Virus record (IMG/VR): IMGVR_UViG_3300032298_000091
Location: 1-33,343 of that record
From: a virus
Strand: one strand, 5' to 3'
Length of the DNA stretch: 33,343 bases
Made by a program: the position numbers and the translations under genes. The notes under the pieces were generated by a model. That model did not search any database, was not told where the DNA came from, and saw nothing but the letters and a program-made list of their open reading frames with translations. Below are positions 6,472 to 17,500 of the stretch, piece by piece. Position 1 is the stretch's first letter. Each line of letters starts with the position of its first letter.

Positions 6472-7698
6472 TTAGGTGGCGGTGAGGGCCTGGAGTTGAG
6501 CGTCGGGCAGACGGACGGGGTAGTAGGCCATACGAGAATAAGATTGAGAACCTATGCCACGTATGGTAAAAGTATCCATGCCAGTAGGAACATTGCCTGA
6601 AGTATCTGTGAAGAGACTTCCGCCCCTTACTAGTGCAAAGTCATTGGTTGCATAAGCAAAAGCAATTTTAGGAGCGTTTGTAGCACTATTAGTGTCTACC
6701 TGTGTAACAGAGGCAGCAATAACTTGAAAACGCGTGTATGTAGGCGGAGAGCCGTTTCCGTATTTAATGCCATCGCCAGTGCTGAGGCTGGCTGCAAGGG
6801 TTCCTGTTGAAATGCCAAAATAACCTTGATTAGCGCTTGCGGTTGTCATGATTCCAGACGGCGTGGTAGCTACCAAGGTGCCTTGGGTCTGGTTATACCA
6901 ACTCGAAAAGTTAGTCCCCGTCATGCTCGCCACATCAGCAGCGCGGGTAACGGTGGCGGAAGTGGTGGGAATGTAGGAGGTAGGGAAGGAGCCAGTTTCA
7001 GCTTGAAAGCCCCAGACTTCCAAAGTCAATCCAGAAGAAAGTTGAAACCCTTGGTTTTGCAGTAAATAAATAGCAACAGTGTCAGTGGCCGCCACAGTGC
7101 TAGTAAGGGTTATTCTTTTCCATCCATTACCTACATTTGCTATGGTGCCAATTCCATTAGAACCATTAGCTTGAATGTTAAACGTAGAGTCAGTAGCAAG
7201 ATCAAAGCAGATGCGAGTATTTATATTGCCATTAAATTGAAGTTGGAGCTGTGTGCAGGTTCCAGGTTTTACATATGCAGAAACAGTTTGCGTGCCAGCC
7301 GCAACGGTGTTTGTGCCTGTGCTTGTTATGTACTGGGTGCTAGTCGTGGTAGCAGTCGTGAGCCTTGTAGCAGTTTGTGTTCCGTCCGGTGCGGTAGAAG
7401 CGTTATAAGTTGGAGTTGCCTGGCTAAATTGCCAGCTTCCAGCCTGACTAAAATCAGTGCTATATTTCAATACGTTCGTCCTCGCTTCCTCCACCAGCAA
7501 CCCAAGGCTTTCCCCCGTTGCGGGGTTGTGATCGAATCTTGCAGCACCGGAAGCAGCGGTCTGGATGAGACCATTGGAGCCAACAAACGTGGCGGTTGAG
7601 GCGCGGGTGAAGGTGATCCTGGGGTCCAGGGCCTTGGTCTGCGCGAAGTTCAGATTGAGAGTGGGCCGAACGTTGGGGTAAAGAGATTTAATGGTCAT
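6472..7698 (-). CDS. Accessory tail fibre / lectin-like carbohydrate-binding protein (408 aa)
   Basis: The N-terminus contains LDPRITFTRASTATFVGSNG, RFDHNPATGESLGLLVEEAR and TN, a motif set I know from phage fibre and tailspike proteins. The middle (ATRLTTATTTSTQYITSTG, VSAYVKPGTCTQLQLQF, GNGWKRITLTSTVAATDTVA) looks like a jelly-roll carbohydrate-binding module. SYIPTTSATVTRAADVASM then leads to a second beta domain. It probably binds host surface polysaccharide. It begins 11 nt after the main fibre, with a good GAGGA ribosome site just before the ATG, suggesting independent translation. The two ends of the gene are GC-richer than its middle, consistent with module exchange. Confidence 0.75.
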   Translation of the reverse strand: MTIKSLYPNVRPTLNLNFAQTKALDPRITFTRASTATFVGSNGLIQTAASGAARFDHNPATGESLGLLVEEARTNVLKYSTDFSQAGSWQFSQATPTYNASTAPDGTQTATRLTTATTTSTQYITSTGTNTVAAGTQTVSAYVKPGTCTQLQLQFNGNINTRICFDLATDSTFNIQANGSNGIGTIANVGNGWKRITLTSTVAATDTVAIYLLQNQGFQLSSGLTLEVWGFQAETGSFPTSYIPTTSATVTRAADVASMTGTNFSSWYNQTQGTLVATTPSGIMTTASANQGYFGISTGTLAASLSTGDGIKYGNGSPPTYTRFQVIAASVTQVDTNSATNAPKIAFAYATNDFALVRGGSLFTDTSGNVPTGMDTFTIRGIGSQSYSRMAYYPVRLPDAQLQALTAT

Positions 7699-7709
7699 GG
7701 TTAGGATCC

Positions 7710-10391
7710 TCAGGAAGCAACGGCTTTGATAACCGCAAAGTTAAACACGGGTTGCTCTGTTGTCGTGCCAGCCAATGTGGCAAACGTAAGAGCAAAACTG
7801 CCAGCAGCTACGGCAGTCACCCAGATTGCATATTTATCTGTGCCGGACTTTTGAGAAACCTTGATCACATCAGTTGCAGCAACCGTAGAGTTGGTCACAG
7901 TAAACGTTTGGAACGTTGTTGAACCTGCGGCTGACACCAGTGTAATGGCCCCAGTTGGAGCATTGATTGTGACGCCTGTTGTGCGGGACGTGAGTTGTGT
8001 CACAGCAAGACCGGCACCAGTTCCGTACCCAATGCCGCTAAGACCGTTGGCCAATATGCCACCAACAGAAACAGAAACAGAGTCTTGAAACGCCAAGGTC
8101 CCAAGGTACCCATTAAGCGGTATCTGGTTTGGGTCGGTGCCTACGTCAACCTGCGTTGCAATCGGGTAATAGACGCTGCTGAAAATCTCCTTGATCGGGG
8201 CCGTCGTGTCGTCAATCGTGGCCTTGGCTGTGCCGTTGGTCGTGAAGCCGATGACTTCAGCGCTAACCCGGTAAAGGCCGGTGTTGACATCAGACGTAAA
8301 AGTCAGACTTGGAGCAGCAGCAGTACCGTTAGAAGCTTGAATTGGTCCTGTGACATCCAGAGTATCGTTGATCTGGAGGTTGCCAGTGGAGTTTAGGAGT
8401 GGACCAGTGACATCCAACGTGTCGTTGATCTGGACGTTCCCCAGGCTGCTGTAGATGTTTCGAGTAAGAACATCCAGGTTTCCCCCAAGCTCAGGACTCA
8501 GGTCCGAAACAACGTTCGTGGCAACAGACTGCGGGTCAATGGTGACAAAACCCGTCTGTTGATCAACAGCAAACGTATCTCCAACCTTGAACTTGCCGCT
8601 CTGGTCGGTACTGGTCAGCCATACCCGGCCATTGTTGAGATTAACGGATTCGTTGGTTTCATTAGCCACGCCACCGTTTTCCGGTAAAGCGTTGTAGTTG
8701 GTGCCAGAACCTGCGTACTCCATCGTGTGAGATGCAGTGCTGATCATCGACCGCAGGAAGAACGACACAGCAGCGCCGTTGGCATGGCTGTTGATCAGGC
8801 CAAGGTTCTCAGCCCTGTTGCTGGGGTTCGGGCGACTGATGACGACGTTCCACCCGGCTCCGTTGGCTGTGGAGCTAAGGATCGGATAGATGTCAGAGCC
8901 GATTTGAACCAGCATGTTGATTGCTGGACGGGTCGCATCACCAAACCACGAACCACCTGCTGTCGGAGCATTGATGGCAAAGGTGGTGGCAGAAGCAGAC
9001 GCAGCACCGTTAGCGGTAGCTGTGAAGATCGCAGAGGAACTCTTACCATCAGCAATCAGGCCGTACCGACCGAAGTCAGTCGTGCCAACCTCCATGTTGA
9101 TCTGACCGCCGGACAACGCCTTGGCGTGGTAGTGACAGAAGAGGCCAAAGAACGACACGGCCTGGGCATAGCCGTTGTTGCACACCAGCAAGCCAGGACC
9201 ATCCAAGCAGATCTGGGTAAACTCGTTGACAACGAAGCTCCGAAGTGGGCTGCTGACACTAGGAAGAGATCCATCAACGATAATACCACCACCAGTCGGA
9301 GCAGACGTTACATCTCCACCAGTACCAGAGTAATTATTAGGATTAAAGTTGCTGTTATCAATAGAAGCATCAGCAAAGTTAGTTGCATTATTGATAAAGG
9401 GGCTCTTTTTAATAATACAACCAGGATAGAAGCCTGCTACCCAACCTTGATTGGTAGGCAAACCATACGTGGCGCTACTATCAATCGCATTACCGCCCCT
9501 AGCACCGGAAGCCTTTAGGCCAACAAAGGTAAACCCATCAATATACGTACCGCTATTACAGCGGAACATGATCTGGGTCTCAGTAGCAGGTGTTGGGTGA
9601 ACAAAGCAAGACCGCTGGGCATCACCAACAATTGAAAGGTTATCTACCGTAATATCAATGGGTAGAATCTCCTGATATACACCTGGAGCCACCTTAATGA
9701 TGTCACCAGCAGCAGCCGAGGCTACGGCGTTCTTGATGGTTTTCTTGGGATTGATAATCCGGTGACCATCATTAGCGTCATTACCATTAACGTTATCAAC
9801 ATAGATAACAGTAGGTTGTGTGGTAAACGTACCACCTGACGCAATACCTAACCAAGTGGTTCCATCCCAAATAGATAGGGTTTTATTGACATCATTTTGA
9901 AGCCAAGTCTTACCTAGTCGGTAACCACCACCTGCTGGAGTGCTTGTTTGAACAAGGGTATCATGCCGCAAATCCATCTGATTTGTGGTAGCAGCAGTTG
10001 TCCCAAGAAAATTATCACTTGATACCCAGGTTTCAACAGACTCAAGAGTGTCATCTGTTTTATTCCAGGTATTATCAAGGATTTCCTGACGGGTATAAAG
10101 GGCCTGATCAAAGTTATCGTTTAGATCAGATGCCCTAATGGATGAGCCTGGAAAGAATGTAGCTGCGTTGGTGTCGTTGGCAGTTGTACGAATAATATCA
10201 ACCTTAACTCCAGCACCTGGAGCTGCTACAAATTCAATTGTTGTAGCGTTGGCAAACGTGTATTGGGTTATAATTGTCTGAAGGACGCCATTTAGATAGA
10301 CATCTACATCAGTTGTATCAATGTATGGGAAAGTAATGGAGAACAGTTTGTTAGAACCGTTCCCCGTGTATGTGTTGGAGGTAGTTGCCAT
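7710..10391 (-). CDS. Tail fibre protein with T7 gp17-like N-terminus and beta-helix (893 aa)
   Basis: The receptor-binding fibre. Residues 1-150 resemble the T7 fibre N-terminal tail-attachment domain (SITFPYIDTTDVDVYLNGVL, SIRASDLNDNFDQALYTRQE). From about residue 195 a pectate-lyase-like right-handed beta-helix begins (YVDNVNGNDANDGHRIINPK, GDIIKVAPGVYQEILPIDIT). The C-terminal third has two near-identical 19-residue repeats (QINDTLDVTGP) and a VVSDLSPELGGNLDVLTRNI segment common in cyanophage fibres. Base composition falls sharply from about 60% GC near 9060-9180 to about 30% near 9361-9420, so the gene looks like a mosaic. No intramolecular chaperone motif was recognised. Confidence 0.85.
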   Translation of the reverse strand: MATTSNTYTGNGSNKLFSITFPYIDTTDVDVYLNGVLQTIITQYTFANATTIEFVAAPGAGVKVDIIRTTANDTNAATFFPGSSIRASDLNDNFDQALYTRQEILDNTWNKTDDTLESVETWVSSDNFLGTTAATTNQMDLRHDTLVQTSTPAGGGYRLGKTWLQNDVNKTLSIWDGTTWLGIASGGTFTTQPTVIYVDNVNGNDANDGHRIINPKKTIKNAVASAAAGDIIKVAPGVYQEILPIDITVDNLSIVGDAQRSCFVHPTPATETQIMFRCNSGTYIDGFTFVGLKASGARGGNAIDSSATYGLPTNQGWVAGFYPGCIIKKSPFINNATNFADASIDNSNFNPNNYSGTGGDVTSAPTGGGIIVDGSLPSVSSPLRSFVVNEFTQICLDGPGLLVCNNGYAQAVSFFGLFCHYHAKALSGGQINMEVGTTDFGRYGLIADGKSSSAIFTATANGAASASATTFAINAPTAGGSWFGDATRPAINMLVQIGSDIYPILSSTANGAGWNVVISRPNPSNRAENLGLINSHANGAAVSFFLRSMISTASHTMEYAGSGTNYNALPENGGVANETNESVNLNNGRVWLTSTDQSGKFKVGDTFAVDQQTGFVTIDPQSVATNVVSDLSPELGGNLDVLTRNIYSSLGNVQINDTLDVTGPLLNSTGNLQINDTLDVTGPIQASNGTAAAPSLTFTSDVNTGLYRVSAEVIGFTTNGTAKATIDDTTAPIKEIFSSVYYPIATQVDVGTDPNQIPLNGYLGTLAFQDSVSVSVGGILANGLSGIGYGTGAGLAVTQLTSRTTGVTINAPTGAITLVSAAGSTTFQTFTVTNSTVAATDVIKVSQKSGTDKYAIWVTAVAAGSFALTFATLAGTTTEQPVFNFAVIKAVAS
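8344..8447 (-). repeat. 57-bp tandem repeat inside the tail fibre gene
   Basis: Two imperfect copies start at 8344 and 8401, a 57-bp period equal to 19 codons. They encode QINDTLDVTGPLLNSTGN and QINDTLDVTGPIQASNG. A third, more diverged unit (NLDVLTRNIYSSLGN) adjoins them. Frame-preserving repeats suggest a length-variable fibre shaft. Confidence 0.7.
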
Positions 10392-10404
10392 TAGCTTTTA
10401 ATTG

Positions 10405-13400
10405 CTATTGTTGTGAGTACTGAATCAAGTCGTAAACACCGCCACCTTGAGTGCCAGTTCTTTGTAAGAACTCATTCTTACGTTTAATAAAATTAGGATT
10501 GGTTGCTTCAACTTCTTGTTGGGCAGCGTTAAGCGAAGCTTGAAAGATCTCAACAGTACGCCGCTTATGCCACGGATCCACAAGCCTTTCCGATGGTGCC
10601 AATGACCCCTCTTTCCACCGTTGCTCGTCAGCTTTGAATTCTTTAGACTCAAAGTGTTTTGCAAGAGCTTTTTCTAGGCCATTTTTAGCCATTAGTGCTT
10701 TAATTTGGGCCCGTTCTTCGCCCGTATAAATTTGGCCAGTAGTAGCAGATTTAAAATTTCCTTTATGCCAAACATTCATTTCAATCAATTTTTGGGCCAC
10801 TGGACTTTGATTCTCTTCAAGAGTTTCAAAGGGAATGTGAGCATTTACAAGACCACCAGTTGATCGAAGCATGGGTTTCCCCGTAAGAATATCCGGCTCA
10901 TAAGGAGCTAGTTTACTAATGCCAGGCCAAACTTGAGCAAGGGTTTTTTGAAACAGCGAATCGTATTCACGGTAATATGGATCAGAAGCATTGGCCCACG
11001 CTTTACGTTGACCAGTATACGGCACTAGATTATTGGCCATATTAAGTCCTGCTGATGCCATGGTATCCATAAAATTATTTGGATTACCAGGAATATTAGA
11101 ACCACCTGTCAGCTTTTTAAACCCATCTTGTGGGTTAAGAATGACAGAAATGCCGTCTAGGTTGGCAAGATAACTTTTTTCGGTAAAACTACCAGCAATA
11201 GCGTAGGTAAGTGCTGTAGCAAGTTGATTAAAGTCTTCAATATCACCATAGCGAGAAAGATGACCTAGATCAGCGGCAGCAGCTATCCAGTTAGACAGCG
11301 GATCAAACCAGGCATAAGAAACCCATGTATTTCCAACCTTGACGGATCGAGGTTGAATTCCTTGTTGTCTCCACCGTTCCCGTTCATTTGGATCGAATGG
11401 GGCATTACCAGTTACATTGCCACTGGTTCCCATTGAATAACCAAGGCTAAGAAGAAGAGAACCAACGGACTCTCTACCACGCAGTTCAGCCAAGGCCATT
11501 TCATCGCCAGACTTAAGGGCTTCACGGTAACCACCCATGAACTTACCAATCAATGGAGTGAATGAAAGCTGATACCCCATAATGTTGGCGGGTGTCCGAA
11601 TAAACGGCATGATGAACCGACCAACTGGAATCTTATTTTCAGGTCCACCACTAACAAGTTCTTCTAATTTTTTAGCATAGAACCCTGGGTCATTGGTAAA
11701 GGTCATGGTGTCGCCATACTCCTTAAGAGCTTTGTCAGTAATCTGACCAGAACGACTATCCACACCACGTCCCATAGCAATCATGGCATGTTCTAGATTC
11801 ATACCAAAATCTTTAGCACCTTTATCACTTGCGTATTTAAACGCATCCATAGAGATCTTTTGCCTTACTGCCACAGTACGGATATAATCATCTGATGACA
11901 TCATCAAACGACTAGGAAGTTCTGTCCATTGAGCCCAAGAATCAAGCCACCGAAGGTGACCAGCAATCATTCGTTGTGTGTCGTCCTTAGCAGCCATTTC
12001 AAGGCCATCAAGCATGGCATCAGATTCTGCCTTACTAATAACGGATGCGGCACTCCAAGAGGCAGGAACACCACTCCTAAAGGTTTTACCTGCTACCTGG
12101 GCAGCTTCAAGAGAACTATTGAACAGGGCGGCATAGCCAGCACCTGCGGCTCCGATAAACATATCGTTACCTTCAATCAAACCTTGAAGTCCAATTTTAG
12201 TTGGATACAACACAAGGCGCATGGTACCAGCCATGTTACGAATAAGGGTTTTGGTTCCTGAAAGAATGTTATTGTAGAACATTCCAAGGGTTTTCTTACC
12301 CGCATACTTAACAACAGTACCAGCAAAATCAATTGTTTTAGCTGGATCACCACCAGACAATGCCATAGCAAGAGACATCATACGCGCCTCATCACGGGCT
12401 GCTGGATCACCAGTACGCATAAGGTACTTAACATGATCAGCCCACTTACGCAGCATCTTACTGGTAAGGACATTGCTTGCTTCATCCGCACCTTCGGCAG
12501 ATACTTCATCCATAGCCTGCTGCCAACGCTTACCAAGGGCAAGACGACGACCAGCTTCAAGTGACCACGCCTCTTTACGAAGCATCACCATACCGGCTAC
12601 CTGATCCACCATACGGTCAAAGTGGTTACCACCTGTGATTCCGTTGGCTTCTGAATGAAGAGCATCCTGACCAATGTTACCTGCCTTTTCAGACAGACGA
12701 CGCATCATGGCTTGGGTAACCATAACTGCTTTAGATTTAAGTTGTTCCGTTCCTACTTCACCAGTAAAGGTTTGGCCCTCATTACGAAACGCATTAAGCA
12801 AAGCATCACGCACTTCTTCTGGAGATTTAGCAGTATTAAGAACATCTTGATAACCATCAAGAGCCTCCTTGTCGATGGCCTTCATGATCTGCTTGACTTC
12901 ACTTTGCTTATACTTACGATAAAGAGCATCCATCATGTCTTTATCATTAATCATCTCCAAAGCTTCATCAATCTTGGATCTCCAGCCAGCCGTCATGTTA
13001 GCCCGCTTTGTGGCAGCATCTGTAATCCAAACACGATTTTGAAGAATAGCATCAGGAATCTCAAACCTGCCTACATCAGCAGCAGTTTCAACCCTAGCTG
13101 TTGATCGGGAACCTTGTGGGGTACCATTGAGTCCATCAGCAATAGTGTTGTCAATGTCCTTAAGTTGGTCATTGGCATCATCAAGTTGCTTCTTAAGTTC
13201 ATTGGCATCTTCCCACGGATCAGTCTGACGTGTTTTAAGATCATCAATCTTGTTGAGAACTTCATCCCTACGCAATTGATTAACATCGTCCCAACGAATG
13301 GCTTCCTCTGCTTCTTTTCCTGATGCTTTTGCAGCTGTTGTATCTAGTTCTTTGTTAAGGGTTGAAACAGCGGCATCAATAGCTTCAGCAGTAGTTTCTT

Positions 13401-14457
13401 TGCCAAATGCTTTAGAGCGAATAGTTTTCTGAAAAATATCTAAAGCTTTAAAAGTAGCACCAATAGCCTCGGCTACCTTACCAAGACCCATATCTTCAAG
13501 ACCAGCAGCAATCCGATAACGTGCCTCGTTATCAAAGTCTGGATCGGCAATAAGAGCTTGTGGTACAAACTGTTTTAGATTAGCAGGAAGAGCTTCTTCA
13601 AGTCTAGAAGCAAGAGTAGGGCCACCCTTTTTGGTAGTGTCAGCATGGATAAAACCAGCAAAAAGATCAAGTCCACCACTACGCATAAGTTGCTTTACCT
13701 TACCAGCATCAGGTCCAACGCCTGGAACAACCCGACCAAGGAATCTAGCACCATTGATAAGCTTAAGCAATTCAGCTCCTTTGGCCATCATAGGATCCTC
13801 TGGAGTAAGTCCAAAGTCCATTTGAGCCTTGATGTACCTATCGCTTCTAGGGTCCTGTTCAGGGGCCACAGGCTTTCCGATAACTTCGCCTACGCGAGCC
13901 ATGCCTTCCTGGCCTGCTTTAATCAGTTGAGAACCATAATCCTCAATGATGCCAGCACCAGTTCCCTTAAGGATAAACTTAGCAGTTTCCGTTATGGGTT
14001 TTGCTTGTTTCCTAAGTTCTTTTTGTATTGGTTCTTGTTCTTTTTTAAGCTTTGTTACTTCAGTCTTGTCACCACTGCGCAACCGCTTACGCTTAGCAAG
14101 TTCCTGAGTATCTTTAATACCATAAATATTTTTGTCAACAAATTCTCCTGCTGCGGCTACCGTAGGACTCACAGCATTTGAAAGAGCATCAAAAGGAGCC
14201 TGTGCTGTTTTAAGAACTGCCTGGCCTGCTATTGCTGCTGGATTCCAAGTTTCCCTGTTTTTCCTGGTACGACCTTTAGCCTTAGCTGCTTGCTGTTGTT
14301 GTTTAATCTGTCTAGATTTTTTAATAGCAGCTTTAGTATTTCGCTCTAAGTTTTCCTTTTCAATTTGGTCATTGGTTTTACCAGTATCGGCAGCAGGAAC
14401 TGATGTGGTGTCCTGATATGAATACTGAGAATCCCACGAATCAGTAAGACTAGGCAT
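10405..14457 (-). CDS. Internal virion protein, T7 gp16-like ejection protein (1350 aa)
   Basis: The largest protein of the window, comparable to T7 gp16 (1318 aa). In T7, gp16 leaves the head and helps form the trans-envelope channel. The sequence is mostly helical with a long charged coiled-coil-like region near residues 370-430 (KIDDLKTRQTDPWEDANELK) and a conserved-looking second half (DPLSNWIAAAADLGHLSRYG). The T7 gp16 N-terminus is a lytic transglycosylase domain. Here residues 1-100 are Gln/Lys-rich with no such motif, and wall-degrading domains appear in the adjacent gp15-like protein instead. Assignment rests on size, order after gp15 and before the fibre, and helical composition. 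A GAGGGGG ribosome site lies 9 nt before the ATG. Confidence 0.8.
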   Translation of the reverse strand: MPSLTDSWDSQYSYQDTTSVPAADTGKTNDQIEKENLERNTKAAIKKSRQIKQQQQAAKAKGRTRKNRETWNPAAIAGQAVLKTAQAPFDALSNAVSPTVAAAGEFVDKNIYGIKDTQELAKRKRLRSGDKTEVTKLKKEQEPIQKELRKQAKPITETAKFILKGTGAGIIEDYGSQLIKAGQEGMARVGEVIGKPVAPEQDPRSDRYIKAQMDFGLTPEDPMMAKGAELLKLINGARFLGRVVPGVGPDAGKVKQLMRSGGLDLFAGFIHADTTKKGGPTLASRLEEALPANLKQFVPQALIADPDFDNEARYRIAAGLEDMGLGKVAEAIGATFKALDIFQKTIRSKAFGKETTAEAIDAAVSTLNKELDTTAAKASGKEAEEAIRWDDVNQLRRDEVLNKIDDLKTRQTDPWEDANELKKQLDDANDQLKDIDNTIADGLNGTPQGSRSTARVETAADVGRFEIPDAILQNRVWITDAATKRANMTAGWRSKIDEALEMINDKDMMDALYRKYKQSEVKQIMKAIDKEALDGYQDVLNTAKSPEEVRDALLNAFRNEGQTFTGEVGTEQLKSKAVMVTQAMMRRLSEKAGNIGQDALHSEANGITGGNHFDRMVDQVAGMVMLRKEAWSLEAGRRLALGKRWQQAMDEVSAEGADEASNVLTSKMLRKWADHVKYLMRTGDPAARDEARMMSLAMALSGGDPAKTIDFAGTVVKYAGKKTLGMFYNNILSGTKTLIRNMAGTMRLVLYPTKIGLQGLIEGNDMFIGAAGAGYAALFNSSLEAAQVAGKTFRSGVPASWSAASVISKAESDAMLDGLEMAAKDDTQRMIAGHLRWLDSWAQWTELPSRLMMSSDDYIRTVAVRQKISMDAFKYASDKGAKDFGMNLEHAMIAMGRGVDSRSGQITDKALKEYGDTMTFTNDPGFYAKKLEELVSGGPENKIPVGRFIMPFIRTPANIMGYQLSFTPLIGKFMGGYREALKSGDEMALAELRGRESVGSLLLSLGYSMGTSGNVTGNAPFDPNERERWRQQGIQPRSVKVGNTWVSYAWFDPLSNWIAAAADLGHLSRYGDIEDFNQLATALTYAIAGSFTEKSYLANLDGISVILNPQDGFKKLTGGSNIPGNPNNFMDTMASAGLNMANNLVPYTGQRKAWANASDPYYREYDSLFQKTLAQVWPGISKLAPYEPDILTGKPMLRSTGGLVNAHIPFETLEENQSPVAQKLIEMNVWHKGNFKSATTGQIYTGEERAQIKALMAKNGLEKALAKHFESKEFKADEQRWKEGSLAPSERLVDPWHKRRTVEIFQASLNAAQQEVEATNPNFIKRKNEFLQRTGTQGGGVYDLIQYSQQ

Positions 14458-14538
14458 TTAAAGATACCCCCTCAAGGGTGAAAGTGTTGTTGATTGTGGG
14501 AAGGGCCTCACCCGCAGGAAAGACCCTTTTGATTCCCA
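14458..14538 (-). promoter_or_regulatory. 81-bp leader of the gp16-like gene with strong ribosome site and hairpins
   Basis: The gap between the gp15- and gp16-like genes. On the coding strand GAGGGGG (14473-14467) lies 9 nt upstream of the ATG, one of the best Shine-Dalgarno sites in the window. Upstream, AAGGG and CCCTT can pair across about 18 nt, and ACCC/GGGT can form a small hairpin that would cover the ribosome site. No U tract and no recognisable promoter were seen. Confidence 0.4.
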
Positions 14539-17500
14539 TTAATTAAAAGATACGTGTAAATGAGTATCGTGGTCAGCGATTGCTTTGGACCTCGGCCCAC
14601 CAATCAACTGACCGTTTTGGTAATAACCTTTACGGTCCCAATAGATCTCACTGATACCTAATGCTTTTGAATTACGCAAAAGGTAATCATAAATACTGTC
14701 CAAGGTAGTAGGACTATTATCAGACAAAGGTAAGTCTAATGCTTGACCAGAATAGTGGAATGAAGTATCAGCATGTTTACCAACAACTCCACCCTTAGCA
14801 ATATAACCCTTACGTAGATCAAAATCTGGATGTTGCCAAATCTTACCCCCCATGTTAAGTAGCACTTTACCTACTTCAACAGAACGGGTACGTGCTGGAG
14901 CATTTGAAAGATTTGGATCAAACGGCATTGTCTTTTCATTACGAATGCCTCTCAGGTATTGACCAAGTTTAGCTGGCGTAAGATTATTCATTGAGGACCA
15001 TTCATTGCGAAGGTCCCCAATAGCATTGGTTAGATTACGTTCGTTATCCGGCACTCGTCCAGCAACGTAATCATTAAGAGAATTCCTCCATGGCAAAGCA
15101 CCATCCATTACCACCGCACGGAATGCCTTATCTTGAGTCTCCTTATTAAATGGAGCATCCATAGAAATTCCCGCAGCTTTAGCAACAGCAGCGAAGGTAG
15201 CAGCTTTGAATTGATACGCACCAAAATGAACCACCTGCTGACCATTGATACGATAGTCACCACGAACGATGTCCCGTACCTTTAGGTTAGTCATGGTTGC
15301 ATCACCAGGACCACTTCTAGCATAACCAAAGTTATACTGTCCATAGTCACCACCACTTTCTTTATTAACTAGGTCGTTCTGAAAAGTGGTATAGGTTCCC
15401 CCAGGCGATGAAGGTTGATTTTGTGTCCGTAATTGCTTAGCTTCTTCTGTGGCTTTAAGTCGTGAAATCCAATACCTACGGTCGGTAGGAGTGAGGTCAG
15501 ACCGAAGCTTGTCAGCAATGGCAGGAGAAGTTGATTTGGCATTAAGATAAAATGTTTGTTGATCTTTGTTGGGCGTCCACGTCATACCCATTCCAGATGC
15601 TTCTTTTGAAAGCAGGGCATTAGGATCTGTGTACCCAGCAAACTTTGCAATATTCTTAATATAGGTAGGTATAGGACCACCTGTATTAACTGCTTGTTGA
15701 GCAGCTTGAATTGCATCTGCTGTTAACCCAAAACTTGTAGAGGGACCAATCGGCATTGCCAATCCACTGATGCGTTTAGTGACGGCATCAACAGTACTTT
15801 TTGGCAGTAATGTATCAAAGGTCTCGTTTAAGTTAGGTGCTTTATTGGTAAGTTGATTAATATTAGGAGCCTGTTTACCAGTTACGTCCCAATAATAAGG
15901 TTTACCTTGTGTGTTTAATTCAGTTCGCGCAAGTGCTGCAAGTTCTTCTGCAACCCTTGTTGGATTAATTGGTTGGCCGGATTCAAGCCACCGTTGTAAT
16001 TTTGGTGAGTATTTGTCCATGGCAACAGCCATAGCAGCATCACGTGTACGTGCGGCTTGTGTAGTCTGTGTAGCAGTGGGAACTTGACCAGCGGTAAAAC
16101 TACTGGTTTGCCATTGTGCTACAAGACCTGAAGCATGGTCCTTTGCTGCTTTAAAAGCTTTCTCAACGGTGTCGTCACCATCGGGAATGCCAGGACTATT
16201 TTCTAGTTGACTAGCAACATTAGCATCAATAGTACCATCTGCTTTGTAAACCGCAACAATTTGTTTTGTTAAGCGGCCCTTTCCTCGGAAGATACTACCA
16301 TCCTGAGCACCCTTAAGAAGTGCCATCTCAAAGGATGTACTTCCACCTGTGCTAAGTTTGTTAATGTTTTCTTCGTCAATACCAGCAGCTCTCATTCGAG
16401 CTTTAATGCCAGTTGTAGGATTATCAAAGATTTCCTTACGTTGAGCAACAGGAAGCTTATCAGCCTGCTGTGCTTCAATGGTAAACTGACCAAGACGTTC
16501 CTTTGTAATAGCTTCCGACTTTGCCTGACCGGCTTTACTTACTTCTACATCTAATGCTTGGAATACATCCGAATGGTAAGTACGATAAGTACCAACCCCA
16601 CTAGGGTGAGGAACATTACCAAGGTTAGTAAGAAGAGCATAAGCTCCAGCTCCATCACCAGCGGCTAGCTTCTGAGTAACAGACTTTGTAAGAGTACTTT
16701 TAAACGTTTCATTACGTTCTTTAGTACCACCAACAAGACCTTGTTCAAGAGCATTTGATGCTGATTGAGCTGTCCCCTGATCAATAACACCATCGAGGAT
16801 TTTAATACCATTGACTTCGTTTTTAATGCGAAGATTTTCTTTGGTATTTTCATCGAGTTCCTTACCCCAATCTTCCATAAGACGGGACCGCATGATGGCA
16901 AGATTACCTCCAGCATGTTCCATCATAATGTTGGGACTGATGGTATTATAACCAGTTTCCTTTCCCCACATACCCGTAAGGATTTGCATGGCACGTTCGG
17001 CTTCAACTCGTCCCATGTCGGGTCTAAGTTGAATTGTACCACCTGTCTCAGGATCTTGAATGACCCTATTTTCTGCTCTGGCTTGGTTGATGTAGTTACC
17101 AAGAGAAACTGGAGCACCTTGAGCCGCCGCGATGGCCGCACCAACCGCTTCAAAGCCACGTAAGGCAGGAGATTGTGTACGGACAGTAGCAGCCATGCCA
17201 GCCATGCCTGGAGTCTGTTCTGCTTCACTGGCAATGCCACTGGCTCGATCAGCCTCAGCCTTTAGAAGAGTTGTTTGTTCTTTTTGTTTTTGAACTGCTT
17301 CTGGATTCAGTGTGACTTGTCCAGTGACAAACTTTGTAAAACCACTAGCAATTTGATTCTTTTTTTGTTCCTCTGCTCGGCCAATAAGAAATTTATTTAG
17401 GGTTTCGCTAAAGTTAGCAAAGGAAGCTAAGTCCTTTTCGGATTGAGCAGCCATAATCCGAGTTGGATCATAAGACTGTTCAGCTTGAAAAGAAGGACTT

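Noticed and set aside
8727-9518. Plus-strand open frame of 263 codons inside the tail fibre gene
   Set aside because: It lies fully antisense to the well-supported fibre gene, in the GC-rich part where stops are rare on both strands. Its product has irregular composition and no recognisable motif.
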